Part shown: piece by piece, positions 16,665 through 24,706 of the stretch | Layout: each line of letters opens with the position of its first letter | Position numbering within the stretch: position 1 is the first letter of the stretch | Assembly: GCA_050246015.1 (NCBI GenBank) | Contig: JBFWWU010000001.1 | Span: 1-64,000, forward strand | DNA from: JTS-AC122 sp050246015 | GTDB taxonomy: Bacteria > Planctomycetota > Phycisphaerae > Phycisphaerales > UBA1924 | Direction of reading: 5' to 3' | DNA: 64,000 bases | The notes under the pieces: generated by a model | Told to the model about the DNA's origin: nothing | What the model saw: the letters and a program-made list of their open reading frames with translations, nothing else | The model's database searches: none | Program-made: the position numbers and the translations under genes

Positions 16665-17423
16665 ATGAGCCAGAACCCTTACGCGCAGACCCAGCAGCCC
16701 ATGGGCTTCGATCCGCAGCAGCCGCCCGCCGGTCCTGCCAAGACCAGCGTCATGGCCATTGTCGCCCTGGTCCTCTCGCTCCTGGTCTGTGTGCCCGGCC
16801 TGGGTGTCATCGGGCTCATCCTGGGCGTGATCGCCTTGCTCATGATCTCCGGCTCCCGCGGGCTCAAGAAGGGCAAGGGCATCGCCATCGCCGCCATCAT
16901 CTTCGGGCTCATCACGAGCACCATCTGGATCGGTGGCATCACCGTCGCGGTCCGCGGCAGCCTCCGACAGAAGAACCTCCTCCACGACCCCATCTACGAC
17001 GCGTTCCGAAAACTCGACAACGGCGACACCAGCGCCGTCCGCGCCCTGCTCGCGCCGTCCCTCGAAGCCAACATCACCGACGCCGAGATCCTCGCCTTCC
17101 GCGACGGGTACCACGCCCTGGGCGGCGAATGCAAGGGCGAGCCCCGAACCACCTCCGACGCCCTGGCCCCCATGTCCGTCGCCACCAACTTCAACCTCAT
17201 GCAGCGCGTCCAGACCACTACCGGGAAGCAGCCCATCGTCCTTCCCGCCTCCTTCGACAAGGGCGGCGGCGCCATCCTCGTCGTCGGCGAGTCCTTCAGC
17301 CAGTGGTCCTTCGTCCTGGACTCCCCCAAGGTCCAGGGCGGCATCGTCAACCTCGCCGTCTCCATCCCCGGCGCGGGCGATGTCGTCCTCACCGAGTTTG
17401 TCGGCACCACCGGCAACCCGTAG
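16665..17423 (+). CDS. DUF4190-type membrane protein
   Basis: This 252-residue protein has a short Gln/Pro-rich cytoplasmic start (MSQNPYAQTQQPMGFD) followed by two transmembrane helices (about residues 30-60 and 72-92) with the Gly-rich loop typical of DUF4190. The remaining 150 residues (HDPIYDAFRKLDNGDTSAV onward) look like a soluble DUF3887/DUF4864-like domain outside the membrane. Function is unknown in the family. The ATG lies 7 nt after TACCCT (16652-16657), suggesting a leaderless message separate from polA, 73 nt upstream. Confidence 0.75.
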   Translation: MSQNPYAQTQQPMGFDPQQPPAGPAKTSVMAIVALVLSLLVCVPGLGVIGLILGVIALLMISGSRGLKKGKGIAIAAIIFGLITSTIWIGGITVAVRGSLRQKNLLHDPIYDAFRKLDNGDTSAVRALLAPSLEANITDAEILAFRDGYHALGGECKGEPRTTSDALAPMSVATNFNLMQRVQTTTGKQPIVLPASFDKGGGAILVVGESFSQWSFVLDSPKVQGGIVNLAVSIPGAGDVVLTEFVGTTGNP

Positions 17424-17462
17424 CGGGCCCCCGGGTTCTGAGCCCGGCATCCTCGCCGCGGC

Positions 17463-18140
17463 TTATCCCGGAATCCGGTACGTGTGCTCGAACACTCGCT
17501 CCCGACCCGTTCGATCAAACGTGATGAAGTACGCCTTGAGCGTCACGAACTCGTCCCCCGCGCTCCCCGCGGCGCTCAGGCCCGGTTGCCCCGTCGCCGA
17601 CCGGCGCTCCTCCGCCCGCGTCGCCCACTCCGACACCCAGCGCGGCAGCGACGCCAGGTACACCGTGTACGTCCGCGTGATCAGGTCGTCATACACGCTC
17701 GCATTCTCGCGCGGATTCCGAAGATCGATGTTCCACACCGCGTCCTGCGCTTCCGAGGCGCCGGGCTGATCCGATACCGGCCGGTAGAGTTCGATCCGCA
17801 GCCGCCCAAGCCCCTTGGCCGTGTGCCCGAATCCGTCGCGCAGTTCGATGTGGCACGCGATCTGCCACGGCCCGGGCTCCAGCGGCGCGTTCGGCTCCGC
17901 CTTGCCCGGCGCGGCGGACGGTGCCCGCTCGAAACGGGTCAACGGATGAATGCGCATCCTCGCCGGCAGCAGCGCATCCAGGTCCGCCGCCGACCCGCCC
18001 GCCTCTCCCGCGCTGTCGCCGGCCGCCGCGGGCGTGAACGCCGGACGGCCATCGCCGGTGCTGTTCGCGCCGCAGCCACCCAGCAGCGCGGCGCCGCACA
18101 GCATCAACAGCATCTCCACCCGGAGTTGGGTACGTCGCAT
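17463..18140 (-). CDS. Hypothetical lipoprotein
   Basis: This 225-residue protein has a lipobox (ALLGGC) after a hydrophobic helix, so it is probably lipid-anchored and exported. An Ala/Gly-rich stretch follows, then a domain with paired beta-strand-like segments (WQIACHIELRDGF, LGRLRIELYRPV, YTVYLASLPRWV, FVTLKAYFITFD). I do not recognise the family. The ATG at 18140 is preceded on the minus strand by TACAGT (18154-18149) 8 nt away. It is divergent from the PF10091 lipoprotein gene. Confidence 0.7.
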   Translation of the reverse strand: MRRTQLRVEMLLMLCGAALLGGCGANSTGDGRPAFTPAAAGDSAGEAGGSAADLDALLPARMRIHPLTRFERAPSAAPGKAEPNAPLEPGPWQIACHIELRDGFGHTAKGLGRLRIELYRPVSDQPGASEAQDAVWNIDLRNPRENASVYDDLITRTYTVYLASLPRWVSEWATRAEERRSATGQPGLSAAGSAGDEFVTLKAYFITFDRTGRERVFEHTYRIPG

Positions 18141-18227
18141 CACATGCAACTGTATCTCGATGAACTTTCCAAACGGAACCGCTCGACCCCGCGCATGCGC
18201 TTCGTGCGCGCGCGCACTCTCCGCGAC

Positions 18228-18260
18228 TAGAATCAGATAATGCCGAAAACGCTTACATCA
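18228..18260 (+). promoter_or_regulatory. Promoter and LacI-type operator at the start of the PF10091 gene
   Basis: TAGAAT (18228-18233) is a good -10 box 6 nt before the ATG at 18240. The operator core TGTAAGCGTTTTC is on the minus strand at 18245-18257, inside the first codons. The same core recurs at two further promoters in this locus. No clear -35 box is seen. Confidence 0.65.
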
Positions 18261-19835
18261 GGCCGATTCCGGCACTCTTCGCCCATTTCGCGGGTCCATC
18301 GCCTTCTGAACACCGTGCTCACTGCCGGTCTTTGCTGCGCCGGTTCGCTCCTCCAGGCGTGCCAAACCACCGAGTCCCCCACCGGCGCGCGCCCAGACGT
18401 CGTTATCGAGTCGCCCGCCGACGCCCCCCGTCCGCCCTTTGAGTTTTCCCCCTCCGATCAGCAGTTTCTCGATCGGGTTCAGCGCGGCGCGTTCCTGTAT
18501 CTATGGAACGAGGTCTCCCCGACAACCGGGATGGTGCGGGACCGATCGAGCAGCCCGGTGATCAGTATCGCCGGCGTCGGATTCCAACTCTCCGGCATCC
18601 CGATCGGGATCGAACGCGGGTGGATCACGAGGGACCAGGGGCTCGCCCGCGCCACACTGATCCTTGAATCGCTCCTGAATAACCCGGCCAACCGCAAAGC
18701 CGGTCTGTTCTACCACTTCCTCGATCCCGTCACCGCCGGGCCCGCCTCCGGAGCCTACGAGCACACCGTCAGCACCATCGATTCGGCCCTTCTCTTCGCC
18801 GGCGTCATCACGGCGGGCAACTACTTCGGCGGCGGGGTCGAATCCTTATCAAATCGCATCATTCGCGAAGCAAACTGGCGGTTCTTTGTGCTGCGCCAGA
18901 GCGAGAAGCCGTACGAAATCGGATACATCAGCCTGGGCTGGCAGCCCGGGACCCCGGCGGACCCAACCGGCGAGGGAACACTCCTGCCGTACGTCTGGGC
19001 TGACTCGGGTGACGAGCATCGCTTGGTGATGTTCCTCGCCGCCGCCGCGCCCAGCGAAGAGTTTCGCGTTGATCCCGCGTTGTACTACAGGTTGCGCCGG
19101 CAACTCGGGGATGCGGGGACGTCGCGGGATCCCGCCCAGACCGTCGTCTGGTTCCCGTGGTCCGGCGCGCTCTTCACCGGTTTTTTCGCGCACTGCTGGA
19201 TCAACTACTCCGCGATGGAGCCCGACGATCCGGCCGCCTTCGGAGCGGCGCACCGGGCACGGGTGGACTGGTGGGAGAACTCGCGGCGTCTGGCTCGGAT
19301 GCACGAGCGAAAGTGCAGGGACAACCCACTGGGCCTGCCCACATTCGGGCCCGACGCCTGGGGCCTGAGCGCGTCGGACGCTCCGGGCGGGTACGCGGTG
19401 CCGGGCCTCTTCCCGGAACCGCTGCCGATGCCGGGCGCCACGCCGCAGTTTGATTTTTCGACGTTCACGGTGCACGACAACTTCGGAGACGGCACGCTGG
19501 CGCCATACGCGGCGGGTTGCTGCATCATGTTCAGTCCCCGGCCGGCGATCGCCGCGCTGCGCCATTATCTGTCGCTGGCAAGGACCGGCGCCGCGGCGTC
19601 GCTGTGGCGCGAACCGGACGGGAAACGGGGCAACTACGGGTTTCAGGATGCGTTCAATCTGGGGAAACAGTGGGTGGCGCCTGATTGCGTCGCGATCGAT
19701 CAAGGACCGCTGCTGCTGGCGATCGAGAACGCCCGCACGGGCCGAGTGTGGCAATGGTTTGAATCGGACAAGGGGGTAGTGGCTGCGTACGAGCGCCTTC
19801 GGTTTGCCAAACGCGCTTCGGGCGCGCCACGATGA
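18240..19835 (+). CDS. PF10091 (glycoamylase/GH144-like) lipoprotein
   Basis: This 531-residue lipoprotein (lipobox LLQAC at about residue 41) carries an (alpha/alpha)6-type PF10091 domain. Recognisable blocks include FLDRVQRGAFLYLWNEVSP, GMVRDRSSS, SIAGVGFQLSGIPIGIERGW, HTVSTIDSALLFAG, DEHRLVMFLA, FGPDAWGLSASD, DGTLAPYAAGCC and YGFQDAFNLGKQWV. Characterised relatives are endo-beta-1,2-glucanases (GH144), and the same fold is part of cyclic beta-1,2-glucan synthases. It would act on glucan outside the cytoplasm, upstream of the GH94 phosphorylase encoded 1.1 kb away. It shares a LacI-type operator with that gene. Fold is likely; substrate linkage is inferred. Confidence 0.85.
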   Translation: MPKTLTSGRFRHSSPISRVHRLLNTVLTAGLCCAGSLLQACQTTESPTGARPDVVIESPADAPRPPFEFSPSDQQFLDRVQRGAFLYLWNEVSPTTGMVRDRSSSPVISIAGVGFQLSGIPIGIERGWITRDQGLARATLILESLLNNPANRKAGLFYHFLDPVTAGPASGAYEHTVSTIDSALLFAGVITAGNYFGGGVESLSNRIIREANWRFFVLRQSEKPYEIGYISLGWQPGTPADPTGEGTLLPYVWADSGDEHRLVMFLAAAAPSEEFRVDPALYYRLRRQLGDAGTSRDPAQTVVWFPWSGALFTGFFAHCWINYSAMEPDDPAAFGAAHRARVDWWENSRRLARMHERKCRDNPLGLPTFGPDAWGLSASDAPGGYAVPGLFPEPLPMPGATPQFDFSTFTVHDNFGDGTLAPYAAGCCIMFSPRPAIAALRHYLSLARTGAAASLWREPDGKRGNYGFQDAFNLGKQWVAPDCVAIDQGPLLLAIENARTGRVWQWFESDKGVVAAYERLRFAKRASGAPR

Positions 19836-19877
19836 CGATCTCTTGGGGCAAGTCGCCGAAATCAGGGGACATTTTGC

Positions 19878-19920
19878 TTGCACGGCGATCAATCGTGCAT
19901 TAGTATGTAAGCGTTTCCAT
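19878..19920 (+). promoter_or_regulatory. Promoter with LacI-type operator before the PEP-CTERM gene
   Basis: TTGCAC (19878-19883), a 17-nt spacer and TAGTAT (19901-19906) form a sigma70-type promoter. TGTAAGCGTTTCCA (19906-19919) starts in the -10 box and covers the likely start site. It matches the LacI/cre-like consensus TGWAANCGNTNWCA except at one position. Repression by a LacI-family protein is the natural reading. Confidence 0.75.
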
Positions 19921-19944
19921 CATCCGCCGAGACATGCTATCGCC

Positions 19945-19969
19945 ACCCCCCCACCCCCCCACCCCACCC
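19945..19969 (+). repeat. Poly-C simple repeat in the 5' leader
   Basis: Runs of C7, C7, C4 and C3 are separated by single A residues, between the operator and the PEP-CTERM start. Slippage here would change leader length. Similar tracts occur at 29615 and 47849. Confidence 0.7.
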
Positions 19970-20015
19970 TCGCGGATGTTTTCGTTGTTCCTTTTCCTTT
20001 TGAGGAGGTCAGAAG

Positions 20016-20777
20016 ATGAAAGTTCGAACCGCACTTGCCGCCGCGGCCGCTGCGTGCATCGCCGGGCCTGCGCTGGCGCAGGTCACGACGATTGACAGCC
20101 TGAACGTCGCGCCGTACTGGTTTGCCGATTTCTTCGGGCGCAGCGATCTGACGATCACCAACAACGGGCTTCCGAGCATTCGATTTGAGGACCGCAACTT
20201 CTCGGGTAGCGGGTTCGCGAATCGCCATCATGCGGCGTTGTCGGTGGGCGGCACCCCCTACCTCTTCCAGCCGACCGAGAGTTTCCGATTCGACGTGGAC
20301 GTGATCATCAACGGGGCGGGGGGAACGGAAGCGGGGATCTGGCACGGGACGGCTCCGTTCTATCCGAACTCGGGGAATGCGGACGTGGGTCAGTTCGTGC
20401 TTCTCCCGGATAACAACGGGGAAATCGCGGCCTTCGGCGGTCGTCTGCCGTTCTTCAGCAACAACCAGGGTGAGAACGCGGGCATGGCGCGCGCCGCTCG
20501 CGACCAGACGATCCACCTGACGTTCATCTACGACGCGGATACGCCGGTGCGCAACTACCGCTACGGGGTGAACGGCGTGTTCGCGCCACCGAAGTTCGAG
20601 GGGATCGATACAGCGGGGTTCCTGCCCGACTCGCTCATGGGTGTGTACGTGCAGGGTCCTAACGGTCGGCTGGGCGACGTGGACGTGACGTTCAGCAACC
20701 TGTCGATCATTCCTTCGCCGGCGTCGGCGGCGCTGCTGGGGCTGGGGGGCTTGCTGGCCGGACGTCGGCGGCGGTAG
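20016..20777 (+). CDS. PEP-CTERM-like exported protein
   Basis: This 253-residue protein has a signal peptide (MKVRTALAAAAAACIAGPALA) and a beta-rich body resembling a concanavalin-type fold. It ends in the sorting tail SIIPSPASAALLGLGGLLAG followed by four Arg. PEP-CTERM tails direct export and processing by exosortase-type enzymes. GAGGAGG lies 6-8 nt before the ATG. Its shared operator with the PF10091 and GH94 genes suggests a role in glucan binding or surface capture. The body is not a family I can name. Confidence 0.8.
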   Translation: MKVRTALAAAAAACIAGPALAQVTTIDSLNVAPYWFADFFGRSDLTITNNGLPSIRFEDRNFSGSGFANRHHAALSVGGTPYLFQPTESFRFDVDVIINGAGGTEAGIWHGTAPFYPNSGNADVGQFVLLPDNNGEIAAFGGRLPFFSNNQGENAGMARAARDQTIHLTFIYDADTPVRNYRYGVNGVFAPPKFEGIDTAGFLPDSLMGVYVQGPNGRLGDVDVTFSNLSIIPSPASAALLGLGGLLAGRRRR

Positions 20778-20880
20778 GTTGAGTTGGAGATTGATGAACC
20801 CTTGATCGCCCGGCGGCTCGTTTCGATCCGTCGGGCGGTTTGGTTTGGTGTTGGAGAACCGACGTGGAGAATGAGGGCGG

Positions 20881-20930
20881 TTGACAGAGGGGGCGGCGTC
20901 GTGCATAATGATGGTGTAAGCGTTTTCATT
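20881..20930 (+). promoter_or_regulatory. Consensus promoter with LacI-type operator for the GH94 operon
   Basis: TTGACA (20881-20886), a 17-nt spacer and CATAAT (20904-20909) are followed directly by TGTAAGCGTTTTCA (20915-20928). This matches the LacI-family/cre pattern TGWAANCGNTNWCA at every fixed position. The operator would cover the transcription start, so binding should block initiation. Confidence 0.85.
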
Positions 20931-20953
20931 GGATTCGATGGGATTTGCATTTG

Positions 20954-23488
20954 ATGCACGGAATGCTCTCCAACGCATACGGACAGTTCGAGTCGGACGG
21001 GTCGGTGTTTGCGATCACCGATCCGGCGACGCCGATGCCGTGGGTGAACGTGATCAGCAACGGGCGCTATGGGCTGGTGGTGAGCCAGAACGGCGGGGGA
21101 TTTTCGTGGCTGGACAACAGCCAACTGAATGTGCTGACGCGGTGGGAGATGGATTTGGCGCGGGACGTGTGGGGGAAGCACCTGTATGTGTCGGACCTGG
21201 AGGCGGAAGGTGGGCGGGAGGTGTGGTCGCTGGCGCCGTCGCCGTGCCTGGCGCGGTATGAGTGGTACCGGTGTGAGCACACGCAGGGGCGGACGACGTT
21301 TCGCACGCGGAAGAACGGGATCGACGCGGAGTGGACGCTGTGCGTGCCGCCTGGGGATCCGGCGGAGGTGTGGCTGGTACGGCTGACGAACACCACGAAG
21401 AGGGCAAGGCGGCTGCGGATCTCGTCGTACCTGGAATGGTGCTGCGGCGTGGCGCCGGACACGAAGCGAGAGTTTCACCGGCTGTTCATCACGACGCGGC
21501 AGGACGCCGCGCGTGGAGCGATCATCGCGACGAAGAACATGTGGGACGTGCCGGCGCGGGAGGAGAAGGAGCATTGGAACCGGGCGTGGCCGTATGTCGC
21601 GGCGCACGCGGTCGGGGGCATGCGGTTTGAGCAACCGCTGTCGATCGCGGACAAGCGGGAGTTTCTGGGCCGAGCGGGTCGGCTGGAAGCACCGGCGGCG
21701 ATGACGCGAGGGGCAGCGGGGACGGACGGGTTCGGGCGGTTCGGGGATGCGTGTGCGGCGCTGGGCGGCGACTTCGTGCTCAAGGCGGGAGAGAGCACGG
21801 CGCTGTCGTACATGCTGTGCGTGACGCAGAGCGAGGGGGAGTTGCGGGCGCTGATCGATCGGTATCGGGAGCCGGCGGCGGCGGAAGAGGCGATCGAGTC
21901 GTCGCGCGAGTTCTGGAGCGGGATGCTGCGAACGGCGGGGTCGCGGACGGCGAGCGCCGACTTTGACACGATGAACAATCACTGGCTGCCGTACCAGGCG
22001 ATCAGCGGCCGGCTGTGGGGCCGGACGGGGTATTACCAGCAGTCCGGGGCGCTGGGGTTTCGGGATCAGTTGCAGGACAGCCAGGTGTGGCTGCCTCGGG
22101 ATCCTGCGAAGACGAAGCAGCAGATCGAACTTCACGCGGCGCACCAGTTCACGGATGGGAGCGTGTATCACTGGTGGCACCCGCTGACGGAGACGGGGCT
22201 CCGGACGCAGTGCAGCGATGATTACCTGTGGTTGGCGTTCGTCACGATCAACTACATCAAGGAGACGGGGGACGTGTCGATACTAGAAATGGAGGCGCCG
22301 TTTGTTGACGGGCCGGCGGGTACGCTGCTTGATCACTGCGAGCGGGCGATGAACCGATCGCGGCAGCGGCAGAGCGCGCGGGGTCTTCCCTTGATCGGTT
22401 CGTGCGACTGGAACGACGGGCTGTCGGCTCTCGGGGTGGAGGGGAAGGGTGAATCGGTCTGGCTGGGGATGTTCCTGTCGGGGCTGCTGGAGGACATGGG
22501 GGCGCTGTATGAGCGGCTGGGGCTGGAGGAGCGAGCGGCGGACTGCGCGGCGTGGCGCGAGACACTGTGCCGGTCGATCGACGAGCATGCGTGGGACGGG
22601 GCGTGGTATCGGTGCGCGACGCGAGACGACGGTCGCTGGATCGGCGCGAAGGATAACGCGCAGGGGCGGATGTATCTGAACCCGCAGACGTGGGCGGTGC
22701 TTTCGGGCGGGCTGGACGCGGAGCGGACGGCGCGGGCGTGGCAATCGGTGAAGGACGTGCTACTGAAGGAGATGGGCCCGCTGCTGCTGCACCCGGCGTA
22801 TTCGGAGCCGGACGAGGACATCGGGTACATCACGCGGTACGCACCGGGGCTTCGGGAGAACGGTGGGGTGTACATGCACGCGGCGACGTGGGCGCTGGCG
22901 GCGGCGTGCAAACGGCGCGAGGTGTTGACGGCGGAACGGATCTGGAGGGCGATCTCGCCGCCGGTGCGATCGGGGGACGCCGAGTCGTACCGGGCCGAGC
23001 CGTATGTCACACCGGGGAACGTTGACGGCCCTGACAGCGAGACGCCGGGGAAGGCGGGGTGGACGTGGTACACGGGGTCGGCGGCGTGGCTGAACCGGGT
23101 GTGCCTGGAGTGGGTGCTGGGGGTGCGTCCGACGTGGGAGGGGCTGCTGATCGATCCGTGCCCGTGGGCGGGCCTGGGAAAGGTGACGACGCAGCGGATG
23201 TGGCGCGGCACGAAGGTGATCGTGCGGTTCGACGCTCGCGAGCACGTGGCGGGGGTGCCGGTGCGACTTTCGATGGGAGACCGGGAAATCCCGGGCAACG
23301 TACTGCGGCCGGGGGACGTACAGGGAAAGGACGCCGTCGAGATCGACGCGGGCTGGAGCGCGTGGGTACGGGGCTCCGGGCGAGTATCGGTCCCCCACTC
23401 GACGGGCCTGTCGTCGGGGTCGGGGCCTGTCTTGCCTGCTGAGGGCGCCGCGGAGGAGTCTCGGGCGACGCGAAGGAGCATGCCATGA
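20954..23488 (+). CDS. GH94 family glycoside phosphorylase (cellobiose phosphorylase-like)
   Basis: This 844-residue cytoplasmic enzyme phosphorolyses a beta-linked glucosyl disaccharide or oligosaccharide to sugar 1-phosphate. N-terminal beta-sandwich blocks include TPMPWVNVISNGRYGLV and GFSWLDNSQLNVLTRWE. The (alpha/alpha)6 barrel carries YYQQSGALGFRDQLQDS, VYHWWHPLTETGLRTQCSDD, the DWNDG motif at about residues 485-489 holding the general-acid Asp, and ENGGVYMHAATWALAA. Length fits cellobiose or chitobiose phosphorylases better than the roughly 1100-residue beta-1,2-oligoglucan enzymes, so linkage is open. There is no SD; the start is ATG 20954, with 20963 as an alternative. It overlaps the next gene by 4 nt (ATGA). 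Confidence 0.9.
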   Translation: MHGMLSNAYGQFESDGSVFAITDPATPMPWVNVISNGRYGLVVSQNGGGFSWLDNSQLNVLTRWEMDLARDVWGKHLYVSDLEAEGGREVWSLAPSPCLARYEWYRCEHTQGRTTFRTRKNGIDAEWTLCVPPGDPAEVWLVRLTNTTKRARRLRISSYLEWCCGVAPDTKREFHRLFITTRQDAARGAIIATKNMWDVPAREEKEHWNRAWPYVAAHAVGGMRFEQPLSIADKREFLGRAGRLEAPAAMTRGAAGTDGFGRFGDACAALGGDFVLKAGESTALSYMLCVTQSEGELRALIDRYREPAAAEEAIESSREFWSGMLRTAGSRTASADFDTMNNHWLPYQAISGRLWGRTGYYQQSGALGFRDQLQDSQVWLPRDPAKTKQQIELHAAHQFTDGSVYHWWHPLTETGLRTQCSDDYLWLAFVTINYIKETGDVSILEMEAPFVDGPAGTLLDHCERAMNRSRQRQSARGLPLIGSCDWNDGLSALGVEGKGESVWLGMFLSGLLEDMGALYERLGLEERAADCAAWRETLCRSIDEHAWDGAWYRCATRDDGRWIGAKDNAQGRMYLNPQTWAVLSGGLDAERTARAWQSVKDVLLKEMGPLLLHPAYSEPDEDIGYITRYAPGLRENGGVYMHAATWALAAACKRREVLTAERIWRAISPPVRSGDAESYRAEPYVTPGNVDGPDSETPGKAGWTWYTGSAAWLNRVCLEWVLGVRPTWEGLLIDPCPWAGLGKVTTQRMWRGTKVIVRFDAREHVAGVPVRLSMGDREIPGNVLRPGDVQGKDAVEIDAGWSAWVRGSGRVSVPHSTGLSSGSGPVLPAEGAAEESRATRRSMP

Positions 23489-24288
23489 AGAGCGCTCTGT
23501 TTGGGCTGGTGACGGACGTCGGGGAAGGCGAGGGGAGCGGGCGTCGCCGGCGGGGGTTCACGCTGATCGAGTTGCTGGTGGTGATCGCGATCATTGCGCT
23601 GCTGATGGCGCTGCTGCTGCCGACGCTGTCGGGGGCGCGGGATTCGGCCAAGGACGTGCTGTGCAAGAGCAATCTTCGGCAGATCGGGCTAGGGATCCAG
23701 ATGTACCTGGACGATCAGAAGGACCCGTACTGGTTCAACATGCACATCCGCACGGGGGCGATCTATGACCACTGGATGGTGCCGCGTGCGCTGGAGGACT
23801 ACGCGGGGGACGGACGATCGCCGGTGTACAAGTGTCCGCGGGCGGGCCCCGGGACGTCGGTGACGGACCCGCAGGTTCGGCTGTACCTGACGTCGGGTCG
23901 GCGGATATTCATTGACCCGGATCCTGAAGACCCGAACCCGGCGGGGATCACGGGGATCAACGTCGATCTGAACAACCCGCCGGCGTACACGGAATACTGG
24001 TTCCATGATTCCAACGTGCTGTCGAACCGGCCGTACCGTGCGGCGCTGCACCCGGACTGGATGGTGTGGATCGCGGACGCGTACGACGAGGTACCGAAGC
24101 ATTCGGGGAAAGCGCGGTATGACCGTCAGAACGTGACGACGGCGAACCGGCGGCTCAACCAGATATACATGTTGTTCGGCGACCAGCGAGTGGGTGCGTA
24201 CACGTGGGCGGAGTCGGTGGCGCCCGAAGCGAGGGACCCGTACGGCTCGGCGGGAAGTTTCTGGAACTGGGGTGTGTATTACCCGTAG
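23485..24288 (+). CDS. Type II pseudopilin-like protein (prepilin N-terminal methylation domain)
   Basis: This 267-residue protein has a basic leader ending in RRRRG, then FTLIELLVVIAIIALLMALL, the classic prepilin cleavage/methylation segment with Glu at +5. A periplasmic globular domain follows (KSNLRQIGLGIQMYLDDQ and so on), like the planctomycete/lentisphaeral DUF1559-type pseudopilins. It is translationally coupled to the GH94 gene by an ATGA overlap. It probably forms or joins a surface or secretion filament used with glucan uptake. No pilin peptidase or secretion genes are in the window. Confidence 0.87.
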   Translation: MKSALFGLVTDVGEGEGSGRRRRGFTLIELLVVIAIIALLMALLLPTLSGARDSAKDVLCKSNLRQIGLGIQMYLDDQKDPYWFNMHIRTGAIYDHWMVPRALEDYAGDGRSPVYKCPRAGPGTSVTDPQVRLYLTSGRRIFIDPDPEDPNPAGITGINVDLNNPPAYTEYWFHDSNVLSNRPYRAALHPDWMVWIADAYDEVPKHSGKARYDRQNVTTANRRLNQIYMLFGDQRVGAYTWAESVAPEARDPYGSAGSFWNWGVYYP

Positions 24289-24334
24289 TGAGACTCCATG
24301 ACACGTCCTGGATTCAGATGGGGCTGCACCTGAG

Positions 24335-24706
24335 ATGAACATACGCGACTACATGAACAAGCATCCGGCGGTCGGCTGGGGAGTGGCGGGGGCGATCCTG
24401 CTGCTGGCGGTGGTGGTGTACGTTGTGAATCGGCCGCGGAGTGAGACGAACGAACTTGCGGAGATGGTCACGATCCGGTGCAGCGAGACGGGGCGCGAAT
24501 GGCAGATGACGCGGGGCGCGATGGAGAAGGAACTGATGCTGAGGCCGTATCCGGTGAATCCGGAGCAGGGGCTGATCAACACGGAGACGGGGCGGCCGAC
24601 GGGATTTCCGGTGGACGCGTGGAACAAGACGGTGCAGCGGATCAACGCGGAGCGGTCGGCGCTGGCGGAGAAGGACCGGAAGAAGTATCCGGAGAAGCAC
24701 AAGTAG
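24335..24706 (+). CDS. Small membrane-anchored protein of the GH94 operon
   Basis: This 123-residue protein has a single N-terminal transmembrane helix (WGVAGAILLLAVVVYVV) after a short charged start, then a soluble tail rich in charged residues. The tail includes MVTIRCSETGREWQM, VNPEQGLINTETGRPTGFP and a lysine-rich end. Small proteins of this layout often follow pseudopilin genes in planctomycetes, but I know no function. It follows 46 nt after the pseudopilin gene and is probably co-transcribed. Its 3' end overlaps the convergent PqiA-like gene by 65 bp. Confidence 0.75.
   Translation: MNIRDYMNKHPAVGWGVAGAILLLAVVVYVVNRPRSETNELAEMVTIRCSETGREWQMTRGAMEKELMLRPYPVNPEQGLINTETGRPTGFPVDAWNKTVQRINAERSALAEKDRKKYPEKHK

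Noticed and set aside
19836..20015. oriC with DnaA boxes at the skew switch
   Set aside because: No TTATNCACA-like box was seen in this gap; the AT-richer segment is explained by the promoter and operator.
20561..22180. 539-codon Arg/Pro-rich minus-strand frame opposite the GH94 gene
   Set aside because: Antisense artefact of G-rich codons; no domain, no SD.
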